Assembly: GCA_028714015.1 (NCBI GenBank)
Contig: JAQTNG010000006.1
Location: 1 to 32,739, forward strand
DNA length: 32,739 bases
DNA from: Elusimicrobiota bacterium
GTDB lineage: Bacteria; Elusimicrobiota; Elusimicrobia; UBA1565; UBA9628
Reading direction: 5' to 3'
This document shows positions 24,895-32,739 of the stretch, piece after piece. Position 1 is the first letter of the stretch. Each line of letters begins with the position of its first letter. Below the pieces are notes generated by a model, which was given only the letters and a program-made list of their open reading frames with translations, made no database searches and was not told the DNA's origin. Both the position numbers and the translations under genes were made by a program.

Positions 24895-25677
24895 ATGTTA
24901 AAGGGAAAAACGGCGGTGGTGACGGGTTCGACGAGCGGGATCGGCTTGGGCGTGGCCAAGGCTCTGGCGCAGCAGGGCGCGTCGGTCATGATCAACGGGT
25001 TCGGCGACGCGGGTGAGATCGAGGCGCTGCGGGTCTCGCTCGAGCGGCTGTCCGGCGCCCCGGCGGCCTATCAGGACGCGGACATGAGCAAGCCGGCGGA
25101 GGTCGCCGGCCTGATCATGGCGGCCGAGAGGGTCCTGGGCAAGGTCGACATCCTGGTCAACAACGCCGGCATCCAGCACCTGGCGCCGGTGGAGGACTTC
25201 CCGGCGGATAAATGGGACGCGATCATCGCCATCAACCTGTCCTCGAGCTTCCACACCATACGGGCCGCCCTGCCGGGCATGAAGAAGCGCGGCTGGGGGC
25301 GCATCGTCAACATCGCCTCGGCGCACGGGCTCGTGGCCTCGGTCCACAAGGCCGCCTACGTCGCCGCCAAGCACGGCCTCGTCGGGCTGACGAAGACGGT
25401 CGCCCTCGAGACCGCGACGACCGGCGTTACCTGCAACGCGATCTGCCCGGGCTGGGTGCTGACGCCGCTCGTGCAGAAGCAGATCGACGCGCTCGCCGCC
25501 CGCGACCGCATGACGGAGGCGGAGGCGAAGACGAAGCTCCTCGCCGAGAAGCAGCCGTCCCACGATTTCGCGACCCCGGAGCAGATCGGCGGCATCGCCG
25601 TGTTCCTGTGCTCGGACGCGGCGGCCCAGATGCGGGGAGCCGCGCTTACCGTGGACGGCGGCTGGACGGCGCAGTAG
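24895..25677 (+). CDS. bdhA: D-3-hydroxybutyrate dehydrogenase (SDR family)
   Basis: This 260-aa short-chain dehydrogenase has the cofactor motif TGSTSGIG (10-17), NNAG, catalytic Ser142, Tyr155 and Lys159. The substrate-pocket residues known from bacterial D-3-hydroxybutyrate dehydrogenases are present at the same numbers: Gln94 (GIQHLAP), His144 (ASAHG), Lys152 (HKAAY) and Gln196 (VQKQI). CNAICPGWVLTPLVQKQI is a family hallmark. It interconverts D-3-hydroxybutyrate and acetoacetate with NAD(H), in the cytoplasm. Its 3' end overlaps the convergent alpha/beta hydrolase gene by 32 bp. The neighbouring hydrolases and acyl-CoA enzymes fit use of hydroxybutyrate or its oligomers. Confidence 0.96.
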   Translation: MLKGKTAVVTGSTSGIGLGVAKALAQQGASVMINGFGDAGEIEALRVSLERLSGAPAAYQDADMSKPAEVAGLIMAAERVLGKVDILVNNAGIQHLAPVEDFPADKWDAIIAINLSSSFHTIRAALPGMKKRGWGRIVNIASAHGLVASVHKAAYVAAKHGLVGLTKTVALETATTGVTCNAICPGWVLTPLVQKQIDALAARDRMTEAEAKTKLLAEKQPSHDFATPEQIGGIAVFLCSDAAAQMRGAALTVDGGWTAQ

Positions 25678-26809
25678 CGGCCGGGGTCTTCTCGACCCAG
25701 GCGACGAGCTCGTCGAAGGCCGCGTGAGCGCGCGGCATCAGCGGCGTCACGAAGGGGAACGCGTCCGCGTTCGTGTCGATGTGCGCGGCGTCGTCCTCGA
25801 AGATCAGCCGGTGCAGATCGGACTTGCCGCGCGAACGCACGAGGTCGCGGTAGGCCTCGGCGTGGCCCGCGCAGGCAATCAGGTAGTCGTGGCGGCCCGA
25901 GATCGAGATCAGCGGGGCCTTGAGGTCGCCGGTGTTCTCGAACTCCCGTATCGCGGCCAAAACCTGGGGCCGCGAGTCGAGGTCGTAGTCCTCGAGCGCG
26001 CCGGAGTACGACGGATCGAGGTCGCTGACGAACACGCCGAGCGACGACTCCCAGTACACGAGCTTGTAGAGGTCGGCGAGGGGCTTCCACTTGGCATCCA
26101 CGCGCGGGAAGCCGGCGCGGGCGAGCGCGTCCTGGTCCCACGGCTCCTTGGAGACGGCGCGGAGCAAAGCGGGAAGCTCGCGCAGGAGGTTGCCCTTGTC
26201 GGCGCGCCACATCACGCCGGAGACGTCCACCGCGCCGTCCACGAAGCCCATTTCGGCCGCGCGGCGCGCGAGGAAGCCGCCGTTGGAGAGGCCGACCGCA
26301 TAGACGCGCGAAGGCTCGGCCCCGCGGCGGCGCAGGAGAAGCGCGCGCGCGGTCGCGGCCAAGGTCTCGAGGCGGCCCGGCCACCGGCGCACGGAGCTTT
26401 CCGGCGTCATCGGCATGACGACGGTGTCGCCGTCGAGCAAGGCGCGGCGCACGCCCTTGTCGGTCGCGGCGAACGCGTAGCCCTTGGAGAGGAGGAAGTC
26501 GGAGAAATACAGGTCGTAGGTGCTCTCGTCGGTGATGCCGGAGGCGGCGGCGACGACGAGCCGGCCGTTCCAGTCGCGCGGCACGCGCAGGAGGAAGCGC
26601 GCGCGGTTCTCGGGGGCCAAGGTCCCCGTGACGAGCATGCCCGGGACGGGCTTGGCGACCTTGGTCCAGAGCGCCTTGGGCGGCGCGATATGGAGGGCGT
26701 CCTCCGAGATCTCGCGCCCCGTGGTGGTCAGGTCCGGGAGGTCGGCCTCGACGACGGACGCCTCGCGGGGAAGGTCGACGCGGAAGGCGAAGGCGCGGGG
26801 GACGCTCAC
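25646..26809 (-). CDS. Alpha/beta hydrolase (tannase/hydroxybutyrate-oligomer-hydrolase-like)
   Basis: I chose the GTG at 26809 (387 aa), which overlaps the upstream hydrolase stop by GTGA; the track ORF upstream of it is a shadow. The catalytic triad is visible: nucleophile Ser175 in VYAVGLSNGGFLARR, Asp in SGRHDYLIAC and His in DDAAHIDTNAD. The N-terminal part (FLLRVPRDWNGRLVVAA, LLSKGYAFAATDKG) resembles the tannase/feruloyl-esterase and hydroxybutyrate-oligomer-hydrolase groups. There is no signal peptide, so it is probably cytoplasmic. Its position beside D-3-hydroxybutyrate dehydrogenase makes a 3-hydroxybutyrate ester attractive as substrate, but other esters are equally possible on sequence alone. 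Confidence 0.83.
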   Translation of the reverse strand: MSVPRAFAFRVDLPREASVVEADLPDLTTTGREISEDALHIAPPKALWTKVAKPVPGMLVTGTLAPENRARFLLRVPRDWNGRLVVAAASGITDESTYDLYFSDFLLSKGYAFAATDKGVRRALLDGDTVVMPMTPESSVRRWPGRLETLAATARALLLRRRGAEPSRVYAVGLSNGGFLARRAAEMGFVDGAVDVSGVMWRADKGNLLRELPALLRAVSKEPWDQDALARAGFPRVDAKWKPLADLYKLVYWESSLGVFVSDLDPSYSGALEDYDLDSRPQVLAAIREFENTGDLKAPLISISGRHDYLIACAGHAEAYRDLVRSRGKSDLHRLIFEDDAAHIDTNADAFPFVTPLMPRAHAAFDELVAWVEKTPAATAPSSRRPR

Positions 26810-28260
26810 GGCTTGAGGATCTTCGCCAGCTCGTCGCGCTTCTTGAGCGGGAAATAGTGGTCGCCGGAGACGATGCGGGCGCGGAACCGTCCGGTCTTGT
26901 CGGTCAGGACGGTGCCGGAGGGCGGCGCCTCTTTCGGGGCCTCGATGCCGAGGCGCTCGAGGAGGATCTTCGCGTTCTCCCAGCTCAGCAGCTTGTCGCC
27001 GTCCGCGTGCACGATCTCGAGGCGGATGCCGAGCTTCCTGATACGGGCCGCGTCCTCGGTGGAGAACTCGAGCTGAAACGTGTCGTTCGCGCGCCGCAGG
27101 AGGGCTTCCTGCCACCCGGGATCCTTCGTGTCGTGATCGAGATCCTTGAGGAACGCCTTGCGGATATAATCGACGGCCTTGTCCCACGGCTCCTTGAGGT
27201 CGGCGCGCATCATGGCGCCGAAGTCCTTCGCGGCGAGCGCGATGAACTGGGTCCGCTGATAGCGCCATTGCTCGACCCAGGCGGCGATCGCGGGCGCCAG
27301 GAACGGGTTCATCCGGGCGGTCGCTTCCCACAGCTCGGCGGTCGCGTCGCCGGTGTCGAGCCAGTCGACCACCATCTTCGTGGCCTGGGCCACTTTCGCG
27401 GCGTCGGGGCCCAGACGCTTGTCGCTGCCCTCGTAATGCGTCGTCGCGTTCAGCAGGAACACGTTCGAGCCGGCGAGCGCCTTGAGCGCCGCGGCGACGG
27501 CGGGCTCGGCGTGAAGCTGGATCATGCGCTGAAAGACGAGCACGCCGTAGGAATGGAGGGCGAGCTCGACCTTGCCGCCGGGCGAGGTCTTCGCGGCGAT
27601 GAGGACCGCGCGCGAGAGGTCGCGGGCGTCGGCGTCGAACGGGGTCTTGGTCGCGGCCCACTCGGAGGGCGCGTGGCCGCGCGGCCACAGGAACAGCTCG
27701 TTGCCGGCGGGCTTCTCCGCGCGGGCGAAGAGCGTCTCGAAGCTCTCGGAGAGGGCGAGGCCGCCCGCGTACACGCGCGCCGCGGCGCCGGAGGTCCCTT
27801 CGCGCGTCTTGTAATGGATCGGGGCGCCGCCGTCGCCTTCGAAGGCTCCGAGCGTCCAGCCCGGGCCGGGCGCGCCGGCGCGGCCGCCGTCGAACAGCGC
27901 CTTGGCGGCCGCCGCGGAGGCGTCGAGCGACTTGGACTTCTCCTCGTTCTTGATGGGTGCCGCGGCCTGGACGGCGAGACCGGAGAGCGCCCGGGCCGCG
28001 AGGACGGGCGGCGCGGGGAGGGCGGGAATCATCAGCCGCGGCGCCTCGGCGATCGCGGGCGCCGACGGCAGAAGCGGCGAGGACAGAGACAGCGGAGCGC
28101 AGAGGGCCGCTCCCGATAGGGAGGGGGCCAAAACGGAAGAGCCGATCGCGGGGACGGACCCGAGGCCGCCGAGGGAGCCGGTGAGACGCGGGGCGGCGAC
28201 GACGCCGGCGAAAGACGGGGGAACGAACGCCATCGCGAGGGTGAGAAGGATAGTGTTCAT
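26806..28260 (-). CDS. Exported alpha/beta-hydrolase-like protein with Ala/Pro/Leu/Ser-rich leader
   Basis: I chose MNTILLTLAMAFVPPSFAG (484 aa) because it is a signal peptide and lies 7 bp after TAGAAT; the track ORF begins 87 codons too early. Residues about 20-100 form a low-complexity region rich in Ala, Pro, Leu and Ser (SLGGLGSVPAIGSSVLAPSL) that could be a linker or surface-attachment segment. The rest looks like an alpha/beta hydrolase: nucleophile Ser237 in LALHSYGVLVFQRM, an acid-bearing segment VHADGDKLLSWENAKILL and His468 in VSGDHYFPLKKR. It lacks a strict GxSxG (HSYG follows LAL). It is coupled by GTGA to the cytoplasmic hydrolase, so both may act on the same ester, one outside and one inside. 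Confidence 0.8.
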   Translation of the reverse strand: MNTILLTLAMAFVPPSFAGVVAAPRLTGSLGGLGSVPAIGSSVLAPSLSGAALCAPLSLSSPLLPSAPAIAEAPRLMIPALPAPPVLAARALSGLAVQAAAPIKNEEKSKSLDASAAAAKALFDGGRAGAPGPGWTLGAFEGDGGAPIHYKTREGTSGAAARVYAGGLALSESFETLFARAEKPAGNELFLWPRGHAPSEWAATKTPFDADARDLSRAVLIAAKTSPGGKVELALHSYGVLVFQRMIQLHAEPAVAAALKALAGSNVFLLNATTHYEGSDKRLGPDAAKVAQATKMVVDWLDTGDATAELWEATARMNPFLAPAIAAWVEQWRYQRTQFIALAAKDFGAMMRADLKEPWDKAVDYIRKAFLKDLDHDTKDPGWQEALLRRANDTFQLEFSTEDAARIRKLGIRLEIVHADGDKLLSWENAKILLERLGIEAPKEAPPSGTVLTDKTGRFRARIVSGDHYFPLKKRDELAKILKP

Positions 28261-28267
28261 TGAGCTT

Positions 28268-28273
28268 ATTCTA
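28268..28273 (-). promoter_or_regulatory. -10-like TAGAAT, leaderless spacing (hydrolase operon)
   Basis: TAGAAT on the minus strand ends 7 nt before the ATG at 28260. It lies within the over-long track ORF and supports the shorter start. Confidence 0.5.
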
Positions 28274-28360
28274 GGATACGGGACCGGAATCGCTCTGGGC
28301 CGTCCGGCCCCGGCGGGCGCGGCAAAAGGCCCACCCGGTTGCGGCCCGCGGGAGATTTGA

Positions 28361-28366
28361 TAAACT
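28361..28366 (+). promoter_or_regulatory. -10-like TAAACT, leaderless spacing (hbd operon)
   Basis: TAAACT, preceded by TTTGA, ends 6 nt before the ATG at 28373. It is a weaker match than the other boxes. Confidence 0.4.
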
Positions 28367-28372
28367 CGGCCC

Positions 28373-29230
28373 ATGGACATCACCCGCGTCTGCGTCGTGG
28401 GCGGCGGCACGATGGGCAACGGCATCGCCCACGTCTTCGCCCAGAAGGGCTTCAGCGTCACCCTCGTCGAGGCGAAGAAGGAGCTCGCCGACAAGGCTTT
28501 GGCCGTGATCGCCAAAAACATGGACCGTCAGGTCGCCAAGGGCGGCATGACCGCCGCCGAGAAGGACGCGGCGCTGGCGCGCCTTAAAACCGCCACGTCC
28601 ATTTCGGACGCCGCCGGCTTCCAGTTCGCGGTCGAGGCCGTGCCCGAGCGCCTCGACATCAAGACGGCGGTGTTCAAGGAGCTTGAGCTCCACGGCGCGC
28701 CGGGCGCGATTCTCGCGACGAACACCTCGTCTTTGCCGATCACCGACATCGCGGCGGCCCTGAAGGATCCTTCGCGCGTGATCGGCATGCACTTCATGAA
28801 CCCGGTCCCCGTCATGAAGCTCGTCGAGATCATCCGCGGCAAGAAGACCTCGGATGCGACGACCGCCGCGACCAAGGAGCTGACGGTCAAGCTCGGCAAG
28901 ATCCCGGCCGTCGCCAATGATTTCCCCGGCTTCGTCTCCAACCGCGTCCTCATGCCGATGATCAACGAGGCGATCCTTTGCCTCGAGGAAGGCGTTTCGA
29001 CCAAGGAAGACATCGACACCATCATGAAGCTCGGCATGGCGCATCCGATGGGCCCGATCGCCCTCGCCGACTACATCGGCCTCGACGTGTGCCTCGCCAT
29101 CATGGAGGTGCTCGACAAGGGCTTCGGGGGCGTGAAGTACAAGCCGTCCGGGCTGCTCCGCAGGATGGTGTCGGAAGGGAAGCTGGGCGTCAAATCAGGG
29201 GCGGGCTTCTACGAGTACCCGAAAAAATAA
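28373..29230 (+). CDS. hbd: 3-hydroxybutyryl-CoA dehydrogenase
   Basis: This 285-aa protein has the typical single-domain Hbd/PaaH length. It shows the NAD-binding GGGTMGNGIAHVFA at the N-terminus, EAVPERLDIKTAVF, NTSSLPI, catalytic His140 in GMHFMNPVPVMKLVEI, DFPGFVSNRVLMP and the C-terminal AHPMGPIALADYIGLDV and KSGAGFYEYP. It oxidises (S)-3-hydroxybutyryl-CoA to acetoacetyl-CoA, or runs in reverse during butyrate formation. The acyl-CoA dehydrogenase gene follows after one base. Thiolase, crotonase and etfAB are not in the window, so the pathway is completed elsewhere if present. Confidence 0.96.
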   Translation: MDITRVCVVGGGTMGNGIAHVFAQKGFSVTLVEAKKELADKALAVIAKNMDRQVAKGGMTAAEKDAALARLKTATSISDAAGFQFAVEAVPERLDIKTAVFKELELHGAPGAILATNTSSLPITDIAAALKDPSRVIGMHFMNPVPVMKLVEIIRGKKTSDATTAATKELTVKLGKIPAVANDFPGFVSNRVLMPMINEAILCLEEGVSTKEDIDTIMKLGMAHPMGPIALADYIGLDVCLAIMEVLDKGFGGVKYKPSGLLRRMVSEGKLGVKSGAGFYEYPKK

Positions 29231-29231
29231 C

Positions 29232-30371
29232 ATGGATTTCAACTTCACCGAATCGATGGCGATGCTGCGCGACTCCGCGCGGGAGTTCGCCGACAAACGC
29301 CTCAAGCCCGGCGCGCTGGAATGGGACGAGAAGGAGGCGATTCCGGCCGAGGTCTACAAAGAGGGCGCCGACCTCGGCTTCTTCGGGCTCTCCGTGCCGG
29401 AGGAATTCGGCGGCGTAGGCGTGGACCCTCTCGCCTACGCGGCGGCGATGGAGGAGCTCGCGCGCGGCTCGGCGTCCTTCCAGGTCTGCGCGACCGTGCA
29501 CAACTCCCTCGTCTGCGCGGCGATCGCCAAACATGGCACCGACGAGCAAAAGAAGAAATTCCTGCCCAAACTGGCCGCCGGCGAATGGATCGGCGCGTAC
29601 TCGCTCTCCGAGCCCGGCGCGGGCACCGACGCGGGCTCCCTGTCCACCTCGGCCGTCGACATGGGCGACCACTGGCTCGTCAACGGCACCAAGGCCTGGG
29701 TCACCAACGGCGGCTTCGCGACCGTGTTCCTGACCTTCGTGTCCACCAGCAAGGAGGCGGGCTCGCGCGGGATCACCTGCCTGCTCGTCGAAAAGGGCAT
29801 GCCCGGCTTCGCGGTCGGCAAGAAGGAGAAGAAGATGGGCCTGCGCGCGTCGGACACGCGCGAGATCACCTTTCACAACGCGAAAATCCCGAAGTCGGCT
29901 CTGCTCGGCGGGGTCGGCGGCGGGTTCAAGATCGCGATGAGCCAGCTCGACAGCGGCCGCATCGGCATCGCCGCCCAGGCCGTCGGCATCGCGCAGGCGG
30001 CGCTCGAGGAGGCGGTGTCCTACGCCAAGCAGCGCAAGCAGTTCGGCAAGAGGCTCTCCGAGTTCCAGCTGACCCAGGCCAAGATCTCCGACATGGCGAC
30101 CAACATCGCCGCCGCGCGCCTGCTCGTCTATCAGGCCGCGTCCCGGCTCGCGAAGGGCGAAAAATGCACGATGGAGGCGTCGATGGCGAAGTCCTTCGCC
30201 TCGCGCATCGCCAACAAGGCCTGCTACGACGCCGTGCAGATCCACGGGGGCAACGGCTTCGTCCGCGAATTCCCCGTGGAGCGCTACTTCCGCGACGTCC
30301 GCGTCACCGAGATCTACGAAGGCACGACCGAGGTTCAGAGCCTCATCGTCGCCCGAGAAGTCCTGGGATGA
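29232..30371 (+). CDS. Short-chain acyl-CoA dehydrogenase (butyryl-CoA dehydrogenase type)
   Basis: This 379-aa flavoprotein has the family length and signatures: YSLSEPGAGTDAGSL (FAD and substrate binding), NGTKAWVTNGG, RIGIAAQAVGIAQAALEEAVSYAKQRKQFG, and the C-terminal IHGGNGFVREFPVERYFRDVRVTEIYEGTTEVQ, where Glu363 is at the catalytic-base position of short- and medium-chain enzymes. It forms or reduces the trans-2 double bond of a short acyl-CoA, probably crotonyl/butyryl-CoA given its coupling to hbd (1-bp gap). Electrons would pass through ETF, which is not encoded here. The exact chain-length preference cannot be read from the sequence. Confidence 0.95.
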   Translation: MDFNFTESMAMLRDSAREFADKRLKPGALEWDEKEAIPAEVYKEGADLGFFGLSVPEEFGGVGVDPLAYAAAMEELARGSASFQVCATVHNSLVCAAIAKHGTDEQKKKFLPKLAAGEWIGAYSLSEPGAGTDAGSLSTSAVDMGDHWLVNGTKAWVTNGGFATVFLTFVSTSKEAGSRGITCLLVEKGMPGFAVGKKEKKMGLRASDTREITFHNAKIPKSALLGGVGGGFKIAMSQLDSGRIGIAAQAVGIAQAALEEAVSYAKQRKQFGKRLSEFQLTQAKISDMATNIAAARLLVYQAASRLAKGEKCTMEASMAKSFASRIANKACYDAVQIHGGNGFVREFPVERYFRDVRVTEIYEGTTEVQSLIVAREVLG

Positions 30372-30925
30372 CGGCGCCGCTGCTGCTGGCGCTCGCGCTG
30401 GCATCGCAGGCCCCGGCCGCGAGCGCTCACCGGCCGGCCGAGCATGGGGACGCCTACCTGCCGGTCACGATCGGGCCCGAGTACATCGATCTCGTGACCC
30501 AGCTCGAGGCGAAGCAAGGCCGCAAGCCGGATTTCGAATTCCGGCAGAATCTTCTGAAGGGCGTGCGCGTGACCGAGTCCGTCGACCGCGGCCAGGCGCC
30601 CGGAGGGCACACGTCCGCGCTGCTCGTCGTGCGCGAGGCGAAGGACAAGAAGCGGGCCCTCGCGCTGGCGCGCGAGGTGATCGAAGCGGAGGATTGGGCC
30701 GACGTCGGCCGGACCCTCGCGAAGAGGACGCTGACCGCCGCGGAGCACCTGAAGGCCGTGCGCAAGAACATCGCCTACATCGACGGCCACGTCTCCCCGG
30801 GGTACGTGACGGCCGATCTGGTCTGGGTCGAGCGTCAGCTGGGGCGGGACCTGGAAGGCGCCGCGGCGGCGCTGTATCTCGTCCGCTCTCCTCGGGCGGC
30901 GAAGGCCGCGCCTACCGGCCGCTGA
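30368..30925 (+). CDS. Hypothetical secreted protein
   Basis: This 185-aa protein begins at an ATG overlapping the acyl-CoA dehydrogenase stop by ATGA; the track ORF from 29321 is a shadow over most of its length. It has an N-terminal signal peptide (APLLLALALASQAPAASA). The mature part is mostly helical and charged (VTQLEAKQGRKPDFEF, REAKDKKRALALAREVIEAEDW, LTAAEHLKAVRKNIAYIDGH), with no motif I recognise. Coupling to the hbd and acyl-CoA dehydrogenase genes is probably organisational, since it is exported and they are cytoplasmic. Its 3' end overlaps the convergent glycosyltransferase gene by 14 bp. Confidence 0.78.
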   Translation: MTAPLLLALALASQAPAASAHRPAEHGDAYLPVTIGPEYIDLVTQLEAKQGRKPDFEFRQNLLKGVRVTESVDRGQAPGGHTSALLVVREAKDKKRALALAREVIEAEDWADVGRTLAKRTLTAAEHLKAVRKNIAYIDGHVSPGYVTADLVWVERQLGRDLEGAAAALYLVRSPRAAKAAPTGR

Positions 30926-32410
30926 CTCTTTTGCGCGCCGGGCGGGGCGTCAGCAGCACCAGGGCGTCGAGGCCGTTGTCGGCCAGCGGCGAGGCCTCGT
31001 AGCCGGCGGTCAGCGACTTCTCCAGACGCGCGGCTTCCTCCGGCCGAGAACGCCAGGCCCAATCCTTGTAGAGCACCAGCTCCGGCGCCGCGCCCGCCCG
31101 CGACCGGGCCGTTTCGAAGGCGGGCAGATCCTCGAGGAGCAGATAGGCCCACGCGGCGGGGCGCCCGGCGACCTCGCGGACGAAGGAAGGATTGAACGCG
31201 GCGACGTAGGCCCGCTCCGGGATCAGGCGCGCGGAATGCGCGAGAAAGCGGCGCGAGGCCTCGTGCTCGGGCTCGGGCGGGCGCGGAGCGCCCCAGGAGA
31301 GGCCGGCCGCGAGCAGGACCGCGGGGACGGCCGCGGCGGGCAGCATGGCGGCGGCGGCGACGGACAGCGGCAGCAGCGCGCTCAGCGCGTAGCGGTCCTC
31401 GGTTCCGGCGTCGAAGCGGCCCCGGAAGAAGCCGCCGTAAAGGACAAGGAAGGCCGCGGACAGGGCGGCGAGGCGGGCCGCCGGACGCTTCGCGAACGCC
31501 GCGAGGGCCGCGGGGAGGAGGATGGGCCAGAACTCCGCGCGGGAGGCGAGATAACGGAGGTTGGGAAGGAACTGCCGCGCCAGGTGGGAGAGCGGCGCCG
31601 TCGACGCGGCGGAGTAGCCGGGCAGGGCGGCCGCGCGGTTGGCGAGGGCAATTCCGCCGGGAACGGCGGCGCCGAGAAGCGCGGGCAGATAAACGGCGAG
31701 GGGAGCTCGGATCAGCACGGCATACCCGATGAGCAGAACATTCTCAGGACGCACCTGAACGGCAAAGGCAACGGTGCATGCGGCGAACGCGTCGAGCCTC
31801 GGCCCCGGCTCCCTCTCCCGGGCGTGAAGCGCCGCCAGCGCGGCCGCGCTCCAGAACAAAGTCGAGCTCGTGAGGTCGCTCGCGCGCCCGTAGCGAACGG
31901 CGAGCGGGAGGACGGCCCACACGAAGGCGGCGGCCAGGGCCCCGCGCTCGTCGTCGAACAGCTCGAGGGCCGCCCAGAACACGAACAGCGCGGAGAGGAC
32001 CGACAGGACCGCGCTCCAGACGAAGGCCGTCCGTTCGGCTCCGCCGAACAGCTTGAAGATCGCGGCCAGGGCCACGTGATGCCCGCCGGGCCATGACGGG
32101 CGGCCGAGGACGTCGTAGCCCGCGATGCCGCCGACGAGGGTCTCGGAGAACGTGCCGGTCGCGGCGAGGTGATGCGCGATGTCCAGGTGCTCGAACTCGT
32201 CGTCGTACACCTGATGCGCGGGCCCCGCCGTCAGCCGCAGCGCCAGTCCCGCGATCAGAATCAGTCCGAGCCAATACCCGGTGCGCGGCCGGGCGGCGCC
32301 GAGCCTCCGCCGCAGCCGCCCCGCCGCCGACGGCAGCAAGGCCAGCCAGGCCGCGAGGAGCACCGCCAGCGCCGCGGGATAAAGGCGGGCCAGGGCGCTT
32401 CCCGCGGACA

Positions 32411-32411
<1 letters not shown>
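30912..32411 (-). CDS. GT-C-type membrane glycosyltransferase (PMT/ArnT/GT39-like)
   Basis: This 499-aa polytopic protein has about ten hydrophobic helices (for example PAALAVLLAAWLALL, YWLGLILIAGLALRL, AVLSVLSALFVFWAAL). The first large loop carries the acidic motif VYDDEFEHLDIAHHL (Asp70-Glu72), the usual catalytic Asp position in GT-C enzymes that use polyprenyl-phosphate sugars. RPSWPGGHHVALAAIFKLFG also fits the family. The C-terminal ~110 residues are soluble and probably outside the cytoplasm. It may add sugars to lipids, proteins or polysaccharide. The ATG overlaps the EttA stop by one base (TGATG). Donor and acceptor are unknown. Confidence 0.83.

Positions 32412-32739
<328 letters not shown>

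Noticed and set aside
28259-28521. Track start of the exported hydrolase at 28521
   Set aside because: It overlaps the divergent hbd promoter and coding region and buries the signal peptide 87 residues inside. The ATG at 28260 gives an N-terminal signal peptide.

Overview
The window is 32.7 kb of very gene-dense, GC-rich DNA from a diderm (outer-membrane-bearing) bacterium. It carries a TolC-type outer membrane channel, a TonB-dependent receptor, a putative lipoprotein and a small predicted outer-membrane barrel. The very large modular protein at the left end and the Ala/Pro/Leu/Ser-rich secretion leader of one hydrolase remind me of Elusimicrobiota. That assignment is an inference and was not tested against a database. 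I found 21 genes, two of them cut by the window edges. There is no gene-free gap above 113 bp, and I saw no tRNA, rRNA, CRISPR array or insertion sequence.

Left end (1-7470): one giant reading frame encodes an M50 (site-2-protease-like) membrane metalloprotease fused to about five ferredoxin-like prodomain-type repeats, a two-ring ClpB-type AAA+ unfoldase and a helical C-terminal region. This is the most unusual object in the window and can be read as an FtsH-like design built from unrelated parts. It is followed by a perfect 24-bp inverted repeat in the convergent intergenic gap.

7536-10444 (minus): an envelope thioredoxin/TPR protein and a membrane HD-GYP protein likely to degrade cyclic-di-GMP. 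10544-15957 (plus): a five-gene translationally coupled operon for a MacAB-TolC-like exporter, with a stand-alone ATPase and two paralogous permeases. 15976-18003 (minus): a TonB-dependent receptor. 18059-19692 (minus): rfbC (dTDP-sugar epimerase) coupled to an unrecognised 359-aa protein. 19781-22898: an OmpR-type response regulator facing a histidine kinase, the latter coupled to a TPR lipoprotein. 23012-23470: a small barrel protein.

23478-30371 is a metabolic stretch: a lysine-2,3-aminomutase-family radical SAM enzyme, D-3-hydroxybutyrate dehydrogenase, two coupled alpha/beta hydrolases (one exported), 3-hydroxyacyl-CoA dehydrogenase and a short-chain acyl-CoA dehydrogenase. Together they point to handling of C4 acids and hydroxybutyrate esters. 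The right end holds a small secreted protein, a GT-C-type membrane glycosyltransferase and the C-terminal part of EttA.

A recurring regulatory theme is a TANNNT -10-like hexamer only 5-7 bp upstream of the start codon at eight transcription-unit starts, which suggests widespread leaderless transcription. Genes inside operons mostly overlap by ATGA or GTGA.
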